42,418 nucleotides of DNA. Source: Haliscomenobacter sp. Lineage in GTDB: Bacteria; Bacteroidota; Bacteroidia; Chitinophagales; Saprospiraceae. The stretch spans positions 1 through 42,418 of the forward strand of contig NZ_JADKCX010000150.1 of assembly GCF_016718685.1 (NCBI RefSeq). The letters are read 5' to 3'. Shown here one piece after another: positions 1 to 8,946 of the stretch; position 1 is the stretch's first letter, and every line of letters begins with the position of its first letter. The position numbers were made by a program, and so were the translations under genes. The notes beneath the pieces are model-generated. The model was not told the origin of the DNA, searched no databases, and worked only from the letters and a program-made list of their open reading frames with translations.

Positions 1-206
1 GCACGGTCAATTTAGGCATGCGCTCCATGCAAAAACTGGCGCAAATTCTCCAACCCAAACACATCATCAGTACCCACGATGAGCAAAAACACGCCAAAGG
101 ACTCGTGCCGCGCATTGCGCGTACTTTTTATCCGAGTGCGGCGATGGTGAAGGAAAAGTTGGGGAATTATGTGGCGGTGGAAGATTATCGGGTAGTCGAG
201 TTGTGA
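1..206 (+). CDS. C-terminal end of a probable MBL-fold metallohydrolase (partial)
   Basis: The reading frame is open from base 3 to the stop at 204-206, so the gene starts before the window and only about 67 C-terminal residues are visible. They contain PKHIISTHDEQKHAKGL, where a beta strand is followed by S-T-H. In metallo-beta-lactamase-fold hydrolases the last metal-ligand histidine sits at the end of such a strand near the C-terminus, which is why I suggest this family. The HxxxH-rich metal motif that would prove it lies outside the window. The 3' end overlaps the convergent zinc-ribbon gene by 22 bases. The family call is moderate; that this is coding sequence is fairly safe. Confidence 0.5.
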   Translation, partial: TVNLGMRSMQKLAQILQPKHIISTHDEQKHAKGLVPRIARTFYPSAAMVKEKLGNYVAVEDYRVVEL

Positions 207-514
207 TGTTTTAGGTCAACATAAATTTTGTCTCGTGTCAGCAGTTCGATTCGACCGTCAACAAACTGAATGTGACGAATTGGAGTCTCCTGTTCAGCAC
301 CCATTATTTTTTCAATTACCACCCCCAAATCCTCTGGATCAAATTTTATGGGCTTTTCACGAATGAAATAAACCTGATGACCAACTTGTGGATCTATCCA
401 GCAACCGGGGCAAAGCATCTCTTTCTCCCCATTGGGTTCATCGGGCCATACCGGAACACCCTTGATGTGTAAATGGAAACTTTGTCCACAATTTGGGCAT
501 TTGGCGAATGGCAT
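185..514 (-). CDS. small zinc-ribbon-like protein of unknown function
   Basis: About 109 residues from the ATG at 514. A TTG start at 553 would add 13 residues (VYLWLKRLNRRP) that also look protein-like. The N-terminal half carries two cysteine pairs, KCPNCG and CPGCW, about 30 residues apart, which is the spacing of a zinc ribbon. The C-terminal half is a mixed alpha/beta stretch ending DKIYVDLKHHNS. There is no signal peptide or membrane segment, so it is probably cytoplasmic. It is convergent with the MBL-like gene and overlaps it tail to tail. I do not recognise a specific family. It may be a nucleic-acid-binding or metal-binding accessory protein, but nothing here decides that. Confidence 0.55.
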   Translation of the reverse strand: MPFAKCPNCGQSFHLHIKGVPVWPDEPNGEKEMLCPGCWIDPQVGHQVYFIREKPIKFDPEDLGVVIEKIMGAEQETPIRHIQFVDGRIELLTRDKIYVDLKHHNSTTR

Positions 515-651
515 TGGTCTGCGATTTAAACGTTTTAACCAAAGATACACCAAATCAGCAATCCCTAATCCTGAAATTCAGCACAGCACAGGATGCCCGA
601 GTCCTTATTTTTCCTTACCTTTTCTTTCCATAAGCCAAACTAACTTTATCC

Positions 652-1593
652 ATGATACAACAGATCAGCCTTCTCTTTCTACTCGGATTGTGCAGGAAGC
701 CTCTATGATAAATCCAGCAATATGACTTACCTCTTTTCTTACTTCAAAGGCAATGGTGAGGATGGCCTACACCTCGCCACCACAGTCAGGACAGTTTGAA
801 ATGGAGCTCGCTCAATGCTGCCGACAAATCTTATCTACAGCCAGTAGTTGGCACTTCAAAGCTCATGCGCGACCCCTGCATTGTTCAGGCTCCCGATGGT
901 GTTTTTCACATGGTTTGGACCAGCGGTTGGACCGAGCGGGGCATTGGTTATGCTTCTTCGCGGGATTTGATCACCTGGTCTGAACAACAGTACCTTCCGG
1001 TGATGGATTACGAGCCTACCGCCCACGGTGCTGGGCTCCGGAGTTTGTTTTGACAAGGTCAGCAAGCAATACCTCATCTGTTGGTCGACGTGACCATTTC
1101 CCAGGCGTTTTCCAAGGTGCCAGTGAAGGGGATAGTGGCTACAACCACCGCAGCGCACACCACGACAACCACGGATTTAAAACTTCTCCCCTACCCGATT
1201 GCTCTACGATCACGACTTTAATGTGATTGACGGCACCATTCAAAAGGTGAAGGGGGAGTATGTCCTTTTTTTAAAGGATGAAACGCGGAATCCGCCGCAA
1301 AAAAACTTGCGCATTGCCCGCAGCAAACAATTGACCGAGGGCTACAGTGCCGCGTCCGAACCCATCACGGGCAAATATTGGGCTGAAGGCCCGACCGTGC
1401 TGAAAAATCAAAAAAACACTGGATGGTGTACCCGGCAAGTATACCGAGAAGAAATACGGCGCCGTGCGTTCGAGTGATTTAAAAACCTGGGAGGATGTTT
1501 CGGAGCAAGGTGAGATTTTCAACAGGGCTGCGGCACGGGACGTTGTTTGCAGTAAAAACGAAGTGGTTTGAGGAGGTTTTTAAAGTCAAATAA
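652..1593 (+). pseudogene. GH43-like glycoside hydrolase, multiply frameshifted
   Basis: Coding sequence is spread over all three frames. It starts at ATG 652 with a signal peptide (MIQQISLLFLLGLC) and continues as MTYLFSYFKGNGEDGLHLA, then DPCIVQAPDGVFHMVWTSGW and GIGYASSRDLITWSEQQYLP in a second frame (796-1053). It then gives FDKVSKQYLICWST, then LYDHDFNVIDGTIQKVKGEY and ITGKYWAEGPTVL (1199-1420), and ends RHGTLFAVKTKWFEEVFKVK with a stop at 1591-1593. The five-bladed-propeller style motifs (DPCIV, H..WTS, ITWS, DGTI, WAEGPT) fit exported GH43-type arabinosidases/xylosidases. At least six indels would be needed to restore one frame, more than in any other gene here except the TPR kinase, so it is either a decayed gene or badly called sequence. 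It is convergent with the cupin gene, 16 bases apart. Confidence 0.6.
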
Positions 1594-1609
1594 ATACCCT
1601 TTGCCCTGA

Positions 1610-2013
1610 TTATTCATCTTTAGCCATTGCCACTGTAAGTAGAAAGAAGGTTTCTGTCAGGGCCAATACACCATGAGAGATGTTCTCTTGCAAAGCAATC
1701 ATTTGTCCTTCTTCAATCGTGGCAGTATGCTCTTCTGTGATAAATTTTACTTGCCCCTGTAAAACCTGTGTACAAACTAACGCCATTCGTTAGCCTTAGG
1801 GGTTTCAATTAATCATTTTGCGCAGACCCATTAATACGATACGCAAAAGTGCAGACTTAAAAATTGTAATTGAGTTGTGTTTACCCTCTATCCATGTTTT
1901 TCGCTCTTGATTTGGGCAATGAATTTATGCAGGTCCATTTCTACGAGCGGCGCATTTAACATTCTATGTCCCTCCGGGCGTTGGGGTGTTGAGTCGCTGA
2001 ACTTGTTTTCCAT
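1610..2013 (-). pseudogene. cupin-domain protein, frameshifted (reconstructed)
   Basis: No single long frame exists, but three frames join into one sensible protein of about 130 residues. The start is ATG 2013 (MENKFSDSTPQRPEGHRML, then LVEMDLHKFIAQIKSEK). After one lost A near 1889-1893 it continues IEGKHNSITIFKSALLRIVL and MGLRK. After further indels near 1810-1835 it ends ALVCTQVLQGQVKF, ATIEEGQMIALQENISHGVL and LALTETFFLLTVAMAKDE, with the stop at 1610-1612. The pattern VLQGQV...EEGQMIAL...ISHGVLAL is the second half of a cupin barrel: a beta-strand pair, the Gly-rich turn and the metal-ligand-like His. Small cupins of this shape are cytoplasmic and usually bind a metal or small ligand. 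It lies about 100 bases downstream of the methyltransferase run, on the same strand. Confidence 0.6.
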
Positions 2014-2111
2014 AGGAATATAAGCTTGATGTGTTGTTAATATTTCTACCCGGCATGCTACAAGTTACAAAAAATGCCGCAATTAACCCGTTCCCACACC
2101 TGTTCAATTCG

Positions 2112-2475
2112 TCAAGTGAAATACGTGCTCAAAAAAACGACACTTAAATAAATCCAAAGCAAAGTGAATAAAATGTGTACGGTCGTTTCAAAAGTTTTTC
2201 CTTTCCAAAGGTCGGCTGAGTAGCCAAAAAATTGCACAAAAAGCCGGATTGACCAGAATATGCCCAAACCCAAAACTATTTTTTTGCCTAGATTGGTTTC
2301 CATGAGTTCGTGCGAGGAGCTCAGGCACAACAGCCCCATTAAAAAAACACGATCAAGAGCAATAAAAAACGTATGCACGACCATCATTTGTCGATTGATC
2401 AAACCTCAATGCCGCGAGTTCTTTGTCCCAGTTGAAAAACTTTGGAAAAATGGCATGAAGAAACGCCAGGGCCAT
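2112..2475 (-). CDS. small integral membrane protein, one frameshift
   Basis: Two frames join at the CC pair at 2404-2405 (one extra base) into a protein of about 120 residues. It starts at ATG 2475 (MALAFLHAIFPKFFNWDKEL) and continues INRQMMVVHTFFIALDRVFL and onward to FLSTYFT. Four hydrophobic segments are visible: MALAFLHAIF, VHTFFIALDRVFLMGLLCL, KIVLGLGIFWSIRLFVQFF and TTVHILFTLLWIYLSVVFL. It is therefore a polytopic inner-membrane protein. The start lies 21 bases after the methyltransferase stop, so the two are probably cotranscribed with DUF2071 and DoxX-like genes upstream. I know no function for this small family. Confidence 0.6.
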
Positions 2476-2495
2476 CAACACGATGTAAAATTATT

Positions 2496-3243
2496 TTAAA
2501 GTGTATTTCCATTTTTATCGAGTATAAAGTTCGAGATAAAAGGGGTTAGTTTTATTTCCTGTTTGAGGTTGAGCCCTGCATCCCTGAAAGTTTTAAGCCA
2601 GGTTGATTTGGCATAAAAGTGAAAAAAGCCGATGTTGTAAGCCAAAAAATTGGGCACATCGCGCAAATGTTCGATGATGTATATTTGTCCAGTTGGTTTG
2701 ATGGCTCTTTTCAATGCGTTGAAAAAAGTGACCCTTTCACTTTCATCCCTGATTTCGTGTGCAGACAAGATGACAAATATTTTATCAACTGAATCATCCA
2801 ACAGTTGTAAATTTTCGGTTTCAACTTGTTGAGTCCCGGGAAACGGAGGATAGGCTTTTCTTGCTCTTTTGATGGAAATTTCCGTGTGTTTCGAAGGGTC
2901 GTAAAAATCAAGTACAATCAGCTCAGCCTGCTTGAATTTAGCTTTTAGCAAAGTACTGGTTTCATCAAAACCAGCATTGATGTTTACCACGGTGTTAGTG
3001 GCATTTTGCTGGTCTAGCCAGGTAGGTGTAAAGTCCCGCCAGGTCGTATACGTAGAAGGAGGCCAACAGTGAAATGAGGGTTGAAGCAGTAGCCAAAATA
3101 CCCACGCCGATGAGCACCGTTCGTACAGGTGGGGCAAAGTAATTGGCCACAAAAAATAACCCCAACACCAGCACAAAGGCAAAAACATAAAAATGCCAAT
3201 TGAAGCGCACAATGTTGAGCACGCCCTGGAAGGGTTTTCTCAT
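2496..3243 (-). CDS. membrane-anchored class I SAM methyltransferase-like protein, one frameshift
   Basis: The N-terminal part (from ATG 3243, MRKPFQGVLNIVRFNWHFYV) has two membrane segments, FYVFAFVLVLGLFFVANYF and VLIGVGILATASTLISLLAS, followed by VYDLAGLYTY. One extra base in the GG pair at 3021-3022 then shifts the frame. The protein resumes as WLDQQNATNTVVNINAGFDE, which corresponds to motif I of a Rossmann methyltransferase. Later come LIVLDFYDP, VDKIFVILSAHEIRD and GQIYIIEHLRD, matching motifs II, IV and V. Combined length is about 248 residues. The start overlaps the DUF2071 stop by four bases (ATGA), so translation is likely coupled. The acceptor substrate cannot be read from the sequence. 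Confidence 0.65.
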
Positions 3244-4011
3244 TGTTTCCATTTTTCTATTTTTCCTTTTTTCCAATAATAGGGAATGTTACGGATGATA
3301 AATGCATTGGCTAAAACGGGGTTTTTAAGCTGGAGTGAATCCAGAAAAGAGAAGTGGTAATCCATCACGCGCACCGGTACTGGTGTCCAGTTTTGCCTTA
3401 CCCCCTCAATGATCAATACTTCTGCGGTCTTTGAGTTGTGGGTAAAAGTAAAAGGGCAGTGGCCCTGCATATCGTCTGGCCTCTTTCCAGTCTGAAAATG
3501 GTGATTCCGGCGGCAAGGGAATGGCATCTTCCTCCTTACTCAAAAGTATGTTGAAATTCGATTTGCCCGATTTTATTTCAATAGTGCTTTCTTGTTCCGT
3601 TTTGCTGATGTCGGTGGTCGTGTAATTGTAATGGGTAAACATATTGCCCATCACTTCCATCTTCTTTTGATCGGTTTCTGATTTAAGAATGTACAATCCC
3701 CTCAGGTTTTTTCCTGCGTTGGAGGTGTACCGAACAAAAATGCGATACCCAATTAGAAAAAAATCGTTGCCCATAAATTTCGGAAACCCTTTGGGTCGGA
3801 GGTCTTTTGTTTGAACCATGGCCACTGCCACAAAGGCCCACTTGTCCTGAAAGGTATCCAATTCCAAACACTCCGGAATCAAGTTTTGCAATTGTTCTTT
3901 CTGCACAGCAAAGGTCAGCACCAGTGAACTTTCAAAAAATGCTTCAACTGCAAATGGATGATTTTTGAGGAATGAAAGCATGTCAGGATTTTTTGTTCCA
4001 ATGAAATTCAT
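3240..4011 (-). CDS. DUF2071-like protein, one frameshift
   Basis: Starts at ATG 4011 (MNFIGTKNPDMLSFLKNHPF) or at ATG 3981 (MLSFLKN), just past the DoxX-like stop. It contains LTFAVQKEQLQNLIPECLEL, WAFVAVAMVQTKDLRPKGFP and FFLIGYRIFVRYTSNAGKNL. This is the N-terminal pattern of DUF2071 (YqjF-like) proteins, in which a conserved P-x-x-L-E segment is followed by a strand-rich core. A base inserted in the A-run at 3444-3447 breaks the frame after AGPLPFYF. It resumes THNSKTAEVLIIEGVRQNWT and ends YYWKKGKIEKWKQ. Total is about 256 residues, close to the usual length. Function unknown. It is the middle gene of a minus-strand operon with overlaps on both sides. Confidence 0.65.
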
Positions 4012-4360
4012 GGTAATAAATGAGCAGCACGAACAAAAATGCAAAAAAAGCATTGAGTTTACCCCATAACAATAAGTCGGGTACCATAAAAAATTCAAGC
4101 GTGTTCATGATCGCCACAACTGCCATTTGTAAAACTGCATTTAAACGGGGTTTGATCCTGCTCAAAACCCAGATGGCCATGCCGATTTCGGCAAATCCAA
4201 TTGCAAGCGTCAGCGGCCTTGCATAGGTCTCCCCTAAAATTCTGGCCACGATTTGTTCGTGTCGGGGAACCAGGTTCAGTACTTTACAAAAAAGTCCGTT
4301 TGCCATCCAAACCATGGCAATGCAATAAGTCAATATCGTATGAATGCGGTTGTTGGCCAT
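3983..4360 (-). CDS. DoxX-like four-TM membrane protein
   Basis: 125 residues with four hydrophobic helices: ILTYCIAMVWMANGLFCKVL, PLTLAIGFAEIGMAIWVLS, LNAVLQMAVVAIMNTLEFFM and KLNAFFAFLFVLLIYYHEF. This length and spacing match the DoxX/DoxX-like family of small inner-membrane proteins, whose members are often linked to redox or stress functions but mostly lack a defined reaction. It is the first gene of the minus-strand run ending near 2112. Its stop overlaps the DUF2071 start. Its 5' end faces the AraC regulator, with about 96 bases between the two starts, so that gap probably holds the divergent promoters. Confidence 0.7.
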   Translation of the reverse strand: MANNRIHTILTYCIAMVWMANGLFCKVLNLVPRHEQIVARILGETYARPLTLAIGFAEIGMAIWVLSRIKPRLNAVLQMAVVAIMNTLEFFMVPDLLLWGKLNAFFAFLFVLLIYYHEFHWNKKS

Positions 4361-4456
4361 TTTTCGTTTTTTTAGCGCATGTTAAACCGGGATAAGGGTA
4401 GATGCACACAATTTACATCAGTGATAAGTAACCCCCTAGATAAAAATCAATTTTCC

Positions 4457-5542
4457 ATGTTGTACCTGTTCGGAATTTTCACCTCCTTTTACCTGTTTAC
4501 CTTGCTTTTGCTCAAACGAAATCCGTCATTTGCTGATCGGATGCTCAGCATTTGGATGGTGGTGATGGGTTTGCATCAAGTGCTTCATTACCTGGATTAT
4601 ACTAAAATCTCCTATCAATATCCCCATTTATTGGGCCTGGGTTTTGCCCTGCCTTTGTTACATGGGGTCTTGCTTTATTTTTATGTACTGGCCTTGACGG
4701 CACAAAAGAAGTTGAGTCTGAAACAGATTTTACCTCATTTTATGCCTTTTATCCTGCTGATTGGATTGGCCATTCCATTTTATGCGCTATCGGGAAAAGA
4801 AAAGATCGAAGTGTTTAGCAATCATGGCGCGGGCTACGAGTGGTATAGCCTCACCCAAATCATCCTCATTATCCTGTCTGGTATCGCTTATGTAGTTGGG
4901 TCTTTGGTGTTGATTCGACGCAGCCAACTGAGTCTTGAAAAGTGGCATTTGCAATGGCTACAATACCTGTCAATTGGCCTTGCCGCCATCTGGTTGCTGG
5001 TGCTTGTTTTTGACGATGGGGTTATTTTTTCAGGCGTTAGCCTGTTGGTAATTTTGATCGGTATTTTGGGTATCAATCAGGCTCCCGTCTTTAGTGGCCA
5101 TTTTGAATCCAAGCTTACAGCCTGGGATGGCAGCAAAATGGTGCCCGAATCGGGCCCTGTTCCTATTCGATACGCCAAATCGGGTTTAAAATCCGACACA
5201 TCGGATGCACTTTTTGCAAGACTGGTATTGTTGATGAAAAAAGAGGAGATATATAAAAATAACGAACTCACCCTTAACGAGCTTGCTGCTTTGCTGGATG
5301 TTCACGCCAATAGCCTATCGCAGGTGATCAATGAAAAAGTGGGGAAGAATTTTTACAATTACATCAATACTTTGCGGGTAGAGGCGTTCATCAATCTGGC
5401 TGCGCAACCCGACAAGCAGCATTATTCACTCCTGGCACTGGCTTTTGAGTGTGGGTTTAACTCCAAGTCTACTTTCAACAAGTACTTTAAAGCAGTGGTG
5501 GGGGAAACCCCTTCAGAATATTTTGGATTGATCAAAGCTTGA
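4457..5542 (+). CDS. membrane-bound AraC-family transcriptional regulator
   Basis: I prefer ATG 4457 (MLYLFGIFTSFYLFTLLLL), because the 26 residues from the in-frame ATG at 4379 look unlike a membrane N-terminus. About seven hydrophobic segments fill residues 1-220. A linker follows, then a C-terminal AraC-type DNA-binding domain of two helix-turn-helices: LTLNELAALLDVHANSLSQV, then YSLLALAFECGFNSKSTFNK with the family signature FKAVVGETPSEYF. Such membrane-AraC fusions are common in Bacteroidota and are thought to sense a signal at the inner membrane. It is divergent from the DoxX/DUF2071/methyltransferase operon, the likeliest target. It is convergent with the epimerase gene, 13 bases away. 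Confidence 0.85.
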   Translation: MLYLFGIFTSFYLFTLLLLKRNPSFADRMLSIWMVVMGLHQVLHYLDYTKISYQYPHLLGLGFALPLLHGVLLYFYVLALTAQKKLSLKQILPHFMPFILLIGLAIPFYALSGKEKIEVFSNHGAGYEWYSLTQIILIILSGIAYVVGSLVLIRRSQLSLEKWHLQWLQYLSIGLAAIWLLVLVFDDGVIFSGVSLLVILIGILGINQAPVFSGHFESKLTAWDGSKMVPESGPVPIRYAKSGLKSDTSDALFARLVLLMKKEEIYKNNELTLNELAALLDVHANSLSQVINEKVGKNFYNYINTLRVEAFINLAAQPDKQHYSLLALAFECGFNSKSTFNKYFKAVVGETPSEYFGLIKA

Positions 5543-5555
5543 TGAAATTCAGGTT

Positions 5556-6536
5556 TCACACTGGATACGGCCCTTCCTCAAATTTCAGTTGGTGGTACCC
5601 TTTTTTGCCCAACGTATAAGTCAATGGGCTAAAAATGTTTTTCCCGTTCTTTAAACAATCCAAAACATGGGCAAAATCATATTTCGGTGCCCATCCCAGT
5701 TCTTTTCTGGCCAAATCATTGACATAAACTCGCCCAATTTTTGGGAACATCTTCCAGTCTTGTTTCGCATAAAGTGCTTCGTAGAACGGGAACAATCGTT
5801 TTACGACCGCAGGCGCATCCGTATTCAAATCCAGGAGTTCAGCTTTGGTAAAGGGTGAAGTAGCACTGATGATGTATTTGCCAAACCCGATGGTCTCGGC
5901 TTTTTCAATGGCCCGGAGGTGTGCACTGACTACATCTTCAACATCTACTCTGCGGTACAACAACTCGTTGGCTTTGGCATTGGTGTCATCGTAAGTTTGT
6001 CGGAGTTCTTTTTGGTCATCTTCTTCTGGAAAAAACCGCGAGGTTTTGAGGATGATGCAGGGAAGGCCCTGGTTGCGGTGAAATAGTTGACAAAGGTCTT
6101 CTGCCGCAGTTTTGGTTACACCATAAATATTTTTGGGGATGGGCACAACTTCTTCAGTCACCCAGGCAGCGGGAAGCCCTGCTGCGGGTGTTAGTGCGTC
6201 TCCAAAAGTGCTGGTGGTGCTGGTGTACACAAAATTTTTGACACCAGCTAAAACGGCTTCTTCCAACAAATTCAGGGTTCCCGTGATGTTGGTATCAATA
6301 AAGTCTTGTCGAGAATGGGTAGCAACATGTGGTTTGTGCAAAGTGGCAGTATGCAAAACTACCTCTACGCCCTGCATACATTGTGCAACAAATGAACGGT
6401 TGGCGATGGAACCCACTTGATCGGTAAAGGGAGAGGGAAGCAGGTCGATGCCGAGTACTTCATGATTCAAGTCTTTCAGGGTGCGCACTAAGGCTTCTCC
6501 AAGGTGGCCGCTGCTGCCAGTGATCAGTACTTTCAT
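5556..6536 (-). CDS. NAD-dependent epimerase/dehydratase (SDR family)
   Basis: 326 residues from ATG 6536. A longer frame to 6584 adds 16 residues that are unlike the family N-terminus. MKVLITGSSGHLG gives the extended-SDR dinucleotide motif (GxxGxxG, residues 7-13). D31 at the end of strand 2 (EVLGIDLL) favours NAD. The active site is visible as the TSTTST segment near 105-110 and Y138-K142 in NIYGVTK. The C-terminal half carries the DVEDVVSAHLRAIE segment typical of sugar-nucleotide epimerases and related dehydratases. No signal peptide, so cytoplasmic. Substrate cannot be assigned, since no sugar-biosynthesis genes are nearby. It stands alone between a convergent regulator and a divergent hydrolase. 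Confidence 0.85.
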   Translation of the reverse strand: MKVLITGSSGHLGEALVRTLKDLNHEVLGIDLLPSPFTDQVGSIANRSFVAQCMQGVEVVLHTATLHKPHVATHSRQDFIDTNITGTLNLLEEAVLAGVKNFVYTSTTSTFGDALTPAAGLPAAWVTEEVVPIPKNIYGVTKTAAEDLCQLFHRNQGLPCIILKTSRFFPEEDDQKELRQTYDDTNAKANELLYRRVDVEDVVSAHLRAIEKAETIGFGKYIISATSPFTKAELLDLNTDAPAVVKRLFPFYEALYAKQDWKMFPKIGRVYVNDLARKELGWAPKYDFAHVLDCLKNGKNIFSPLTYTLGKKGYHQLKFEEGPYPV

Positions 6537-6723
6537 GGTTTGAGGAGGTTCTTTTGTCCGATCCTTTAATACATGCGGTTGCAAGAGAAAGTTCCAAGTG
6601 TTGCTACCTAATGCGATTAAGGTATTTAGTTATACCCCGCTCCACAAACAAGTCCGCCCTTACCCGCAGCGACGCTTTCAACCCTTCAAACGACTTCTTT
6701 TGCAGAAAAAATCACCTCTAGAC

Positions 6724-7706
6724 ATGAATCGACTATTGATTTTTGCGCTTTTACTCAGCCTGCTTTCCTGCAAGATGGAAGATCCGGCTACCCCTGGTCT
6801 GCTCGTCCCCAAAACGGTGGATCAAGACCCTACCCTGCCGCAGTTGGCCATCAATGGCACTTTGCTCCATGTGGAAACCTACGGCAAAGCAACTGACCCT
6901 TTGTTGGTGCTGATCCACGGCGGGCCGGGTGGAGATTACCGCTCACTGCTCCAGGCCAAAGTGTTTGCCAACAAAGGCTATTTCGTCATTTTTTACGACC
7001 AGCGGGGCACCGGATTGTCCCAACGGGTAGACCGCAGTGTTTTTGCAGGTGCCGACGCCATCCAACTGATGATCGACGATTTGGGGAAATTGATTGAGCA
7101 TTTTCAAAAGGTAAACACCCAAAAAGTCTTCCTTATGGGGCATTCCTGGGGCGCTATGCTGGCTACCGCTTTTGTCAATCAATACCCCGACAAAATCAGC
7201 GGGTGGTGCTGGCCGAACCTGGGGGCTTTACCTGGACGCAAACCGAAGCATACCTCAGCAGGTCGAACAAAATCAAACTGTTTTCGGAAGCCCTCAACAA
7301 CGCCTTGTACCCCGAGCAATTTTTTGCGGGCCGGAACGAACACGAAATCCTGGATTACAAAGCTTCCTTTTTTGGCAGTTTTGAAAACGCTCCCGGCAAC
7401 ACCATCGGCAATGCCGGGCCATATCCTTTCTGGCGCAATGGAGCAGTGGCCTTTTCTGCCTTGATCGATAATGCAGAACAACGGGGCTTTGACTTTACCA
7501 CAAACCTGCAGCAATACCCCACGAAAATTTTGTTCCTCTACAGCGAATTGAACCAGGCTTATCAGCTGGAATGGGCCAAAACGGTAGCAGCGCCCTACCC
7601 CAAAGTTCAAATTGAAGCCATCAAAGGCGCTGGTCACGAAATGTTGCACTTCGGTTGGGACAATGTTTACTCCAAATCACTCACCTATTTAAATGAATTG
7701 AAATGA
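6724..7706 (+). CDS. S33-like alpha/beta hydrolase lipoprotein (proline iminopeptidase-like), one frameshift
   Basis: Starts at ATG 6724 with a lipoprotein signal (MNRLLIFALLLSLLSC, Cys16). The S33-type oxyanion-hole motif HGGPGG is at residues 65-70, followed by FVIFYDQRGTGLSQR. The nucleophile is Ser141 in MGHSWGAM. A base is missing from the G-run at 7201-7203; the frame then resumes as VVLAEPGGFTWTQTEAYLSR. It runs through YPTKILFLYSELNQAYQLEW to IKGAGHEMLHFGWDN, which holds the likely catalytic His. The family includes prolyl aminopeptidases and general ester or amide hydrolases. Here it would act at the outer membrane or in the periplasm. Its stop overlaps the next start (ATGA at 7703-7706). 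Confidence 0.75.
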
Positions 7707-8361
7707 AATATCGCTTCATCATCACTGCTCTGTTGATCGTTTTTTCCCTGAGATTATACGCCCAAGACCTCAATTGGGGGCAAGTTCGGGATCAGCAAAC
7801 CCATTTTGTGGCCGCCAAATTCGGCGCAGATTACGCTACAGTGGCTGGTTTGTCTTATGGCCAGCGCTTGCCCTGGAAGCTCCAGACTTTCCTGGCTGTC
7901 GACTTGTCTTCTTCCTTTGGTCAGGATTTGCTGGATGACTGGAAAATGCGCTTTTCGGTACAAAGCGAGCTTTGGCACAGCGGGCGTCTTTCACTGGGCA
8001 TAAAGCCTGGTTTCATGCTCCGTAGGTTCGACTCCAATGTTGCCAGATTGTTCAGTACCGGAGTGGATTGACGGCTACATTGGGCTATTTTGGGGCAAAA
8101 TGGACCTTCGCTGCTGAGGCCCATTACGACCAAACTTTGGCCACAAACGTAAAGCACCATTTTTTGCAGGAAAACTACCCCGGCATTTACAACGGCTGGA
8201 TTGGAGCTACGGGAGGTAATTTCAAATTTGGTGGCCAGGTGGGGTATTCATTCGGAGGGAATATGCTGGCGCTGAAATTGGGAAAGGCTTATGCCCGGAA
8301 TTTTAAGGACAACCCAACTTTGCCGTTTTATTTTGAATTGTCACTACTAAGGGCGTGGTAA
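7703..8361 (+). CDS. small outer-membrane beta-barrel-like protein, one frameshift
   Basis: Starts at ATG 7703, overlapping the hydrolase stop by four bases, with a signal peptide (MKYRFIITALLIVFSLRLYA). The mature part alternates polar and hydrophobic residues in short strands with aromatic ends (HFVAAKFGADYATVAGLSYG, KLQTFLAVDLSSSFG). A T is missing at 8068-8069; the other frame continues TATLGYFGAKWTFAAEAHYD and ends FYFELSLLRAW. Total is about 219 residues. The strand pattern and terminal aromatic fit a small outer-membrane barrel. No named family is recognised. The coupling suggests it works with the S33-like lipoprotein, perhaps in the same envelope process. Confidence 0.6.
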
Positions 8362-8423
8362 AGCGGTTAAAGAAATCACTGGCACAATCTCAAAATCCAC
8401 CAAATCCTCTATGATGAGAAAGA

Positions 8424-8771
8424 TTATTTTTGATACAACTTGAGCGCTTGTTGCAGGATCGATTCAATCGTCTCCAATGGTAAATCTTCATTGGGATCAA
8501 AGAGCATAATTTTCATCCGGGAGCGTTTTTCCTGGAGCAAAAAAGGCTGCTCAAAATGTTTACCTTCCACGATTCCGAGGTAAGGCTGCCCTAATTTTTT
8601 GTGTATCCAAAGATAGCAAAACATCTTGCCTCTAAAACAAAAGAAAGGCATGCCATATTTCCAGGTAGCACTGATTTCCGGGTTTTGTCGAAGGATGATT
8701 TCCCGCAAGGCCAACAGACAACTTTTGATTGGCTCTTCACGATCGAGGTAAAAATGATCCATCTTTTCCAT
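8424..8771 (-). CDS. DUF1801-domain protein
   Basis: 115 residues covering nearly a whole DUF1801 domain. It has the pattern KSCLLALREIILRQNPEISA followed by TWKYGMPFFCFRGKMFCYLW, where the W-x-x-x-MPFF core is typical. The C-terminal half (SRMKIMLFDPNEDLPLETIE, then LQQALKLYQK) is the second conserved block. The domain forms a small alpha/beta fold related to frataxin-like and YdhG-type proteins. Its biochemical role is not settled. It is cytoplasmic, with no signal. A second DUF1801 gene sits at 9569-9952 on the other strand; the two differ clearly in sequence. Confidence 0.75.
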   Translation of the reverse strand: MEKMDHFYLDREEPIKSCLLALREIILRQNPEISATWKYGMPFFCFRGKMFCYLWIHKKLGQPYLGIVEGKHFEQPFLLQEKRSRMKIMLFDPNEDLPLETIESILQQALKLYQK

Positions 8772-8946
8772 CGGGTGGTTTTGAATTGATTGTTCGGTAA
8801 AAATATCAAAAGCAGATTACATAAAACAGGTTCTTGCAGTTTTAAAACAAAAAACTGGCGCATTCGCCCCCTTATCTTGTCGGATTCATCACGCATGGTG
8901 TTATTTAAAACAATTTATCTTTGTTCGAAAGACAAAACGAAAAGTG

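Noticed and set aside
2051..2079. Short hairpin CGGCAT/ATGCCG downstream of the small membrane protein
   Set aside because: Only six base pairs, with a long loop and no T-run; too weak to call a terminator.
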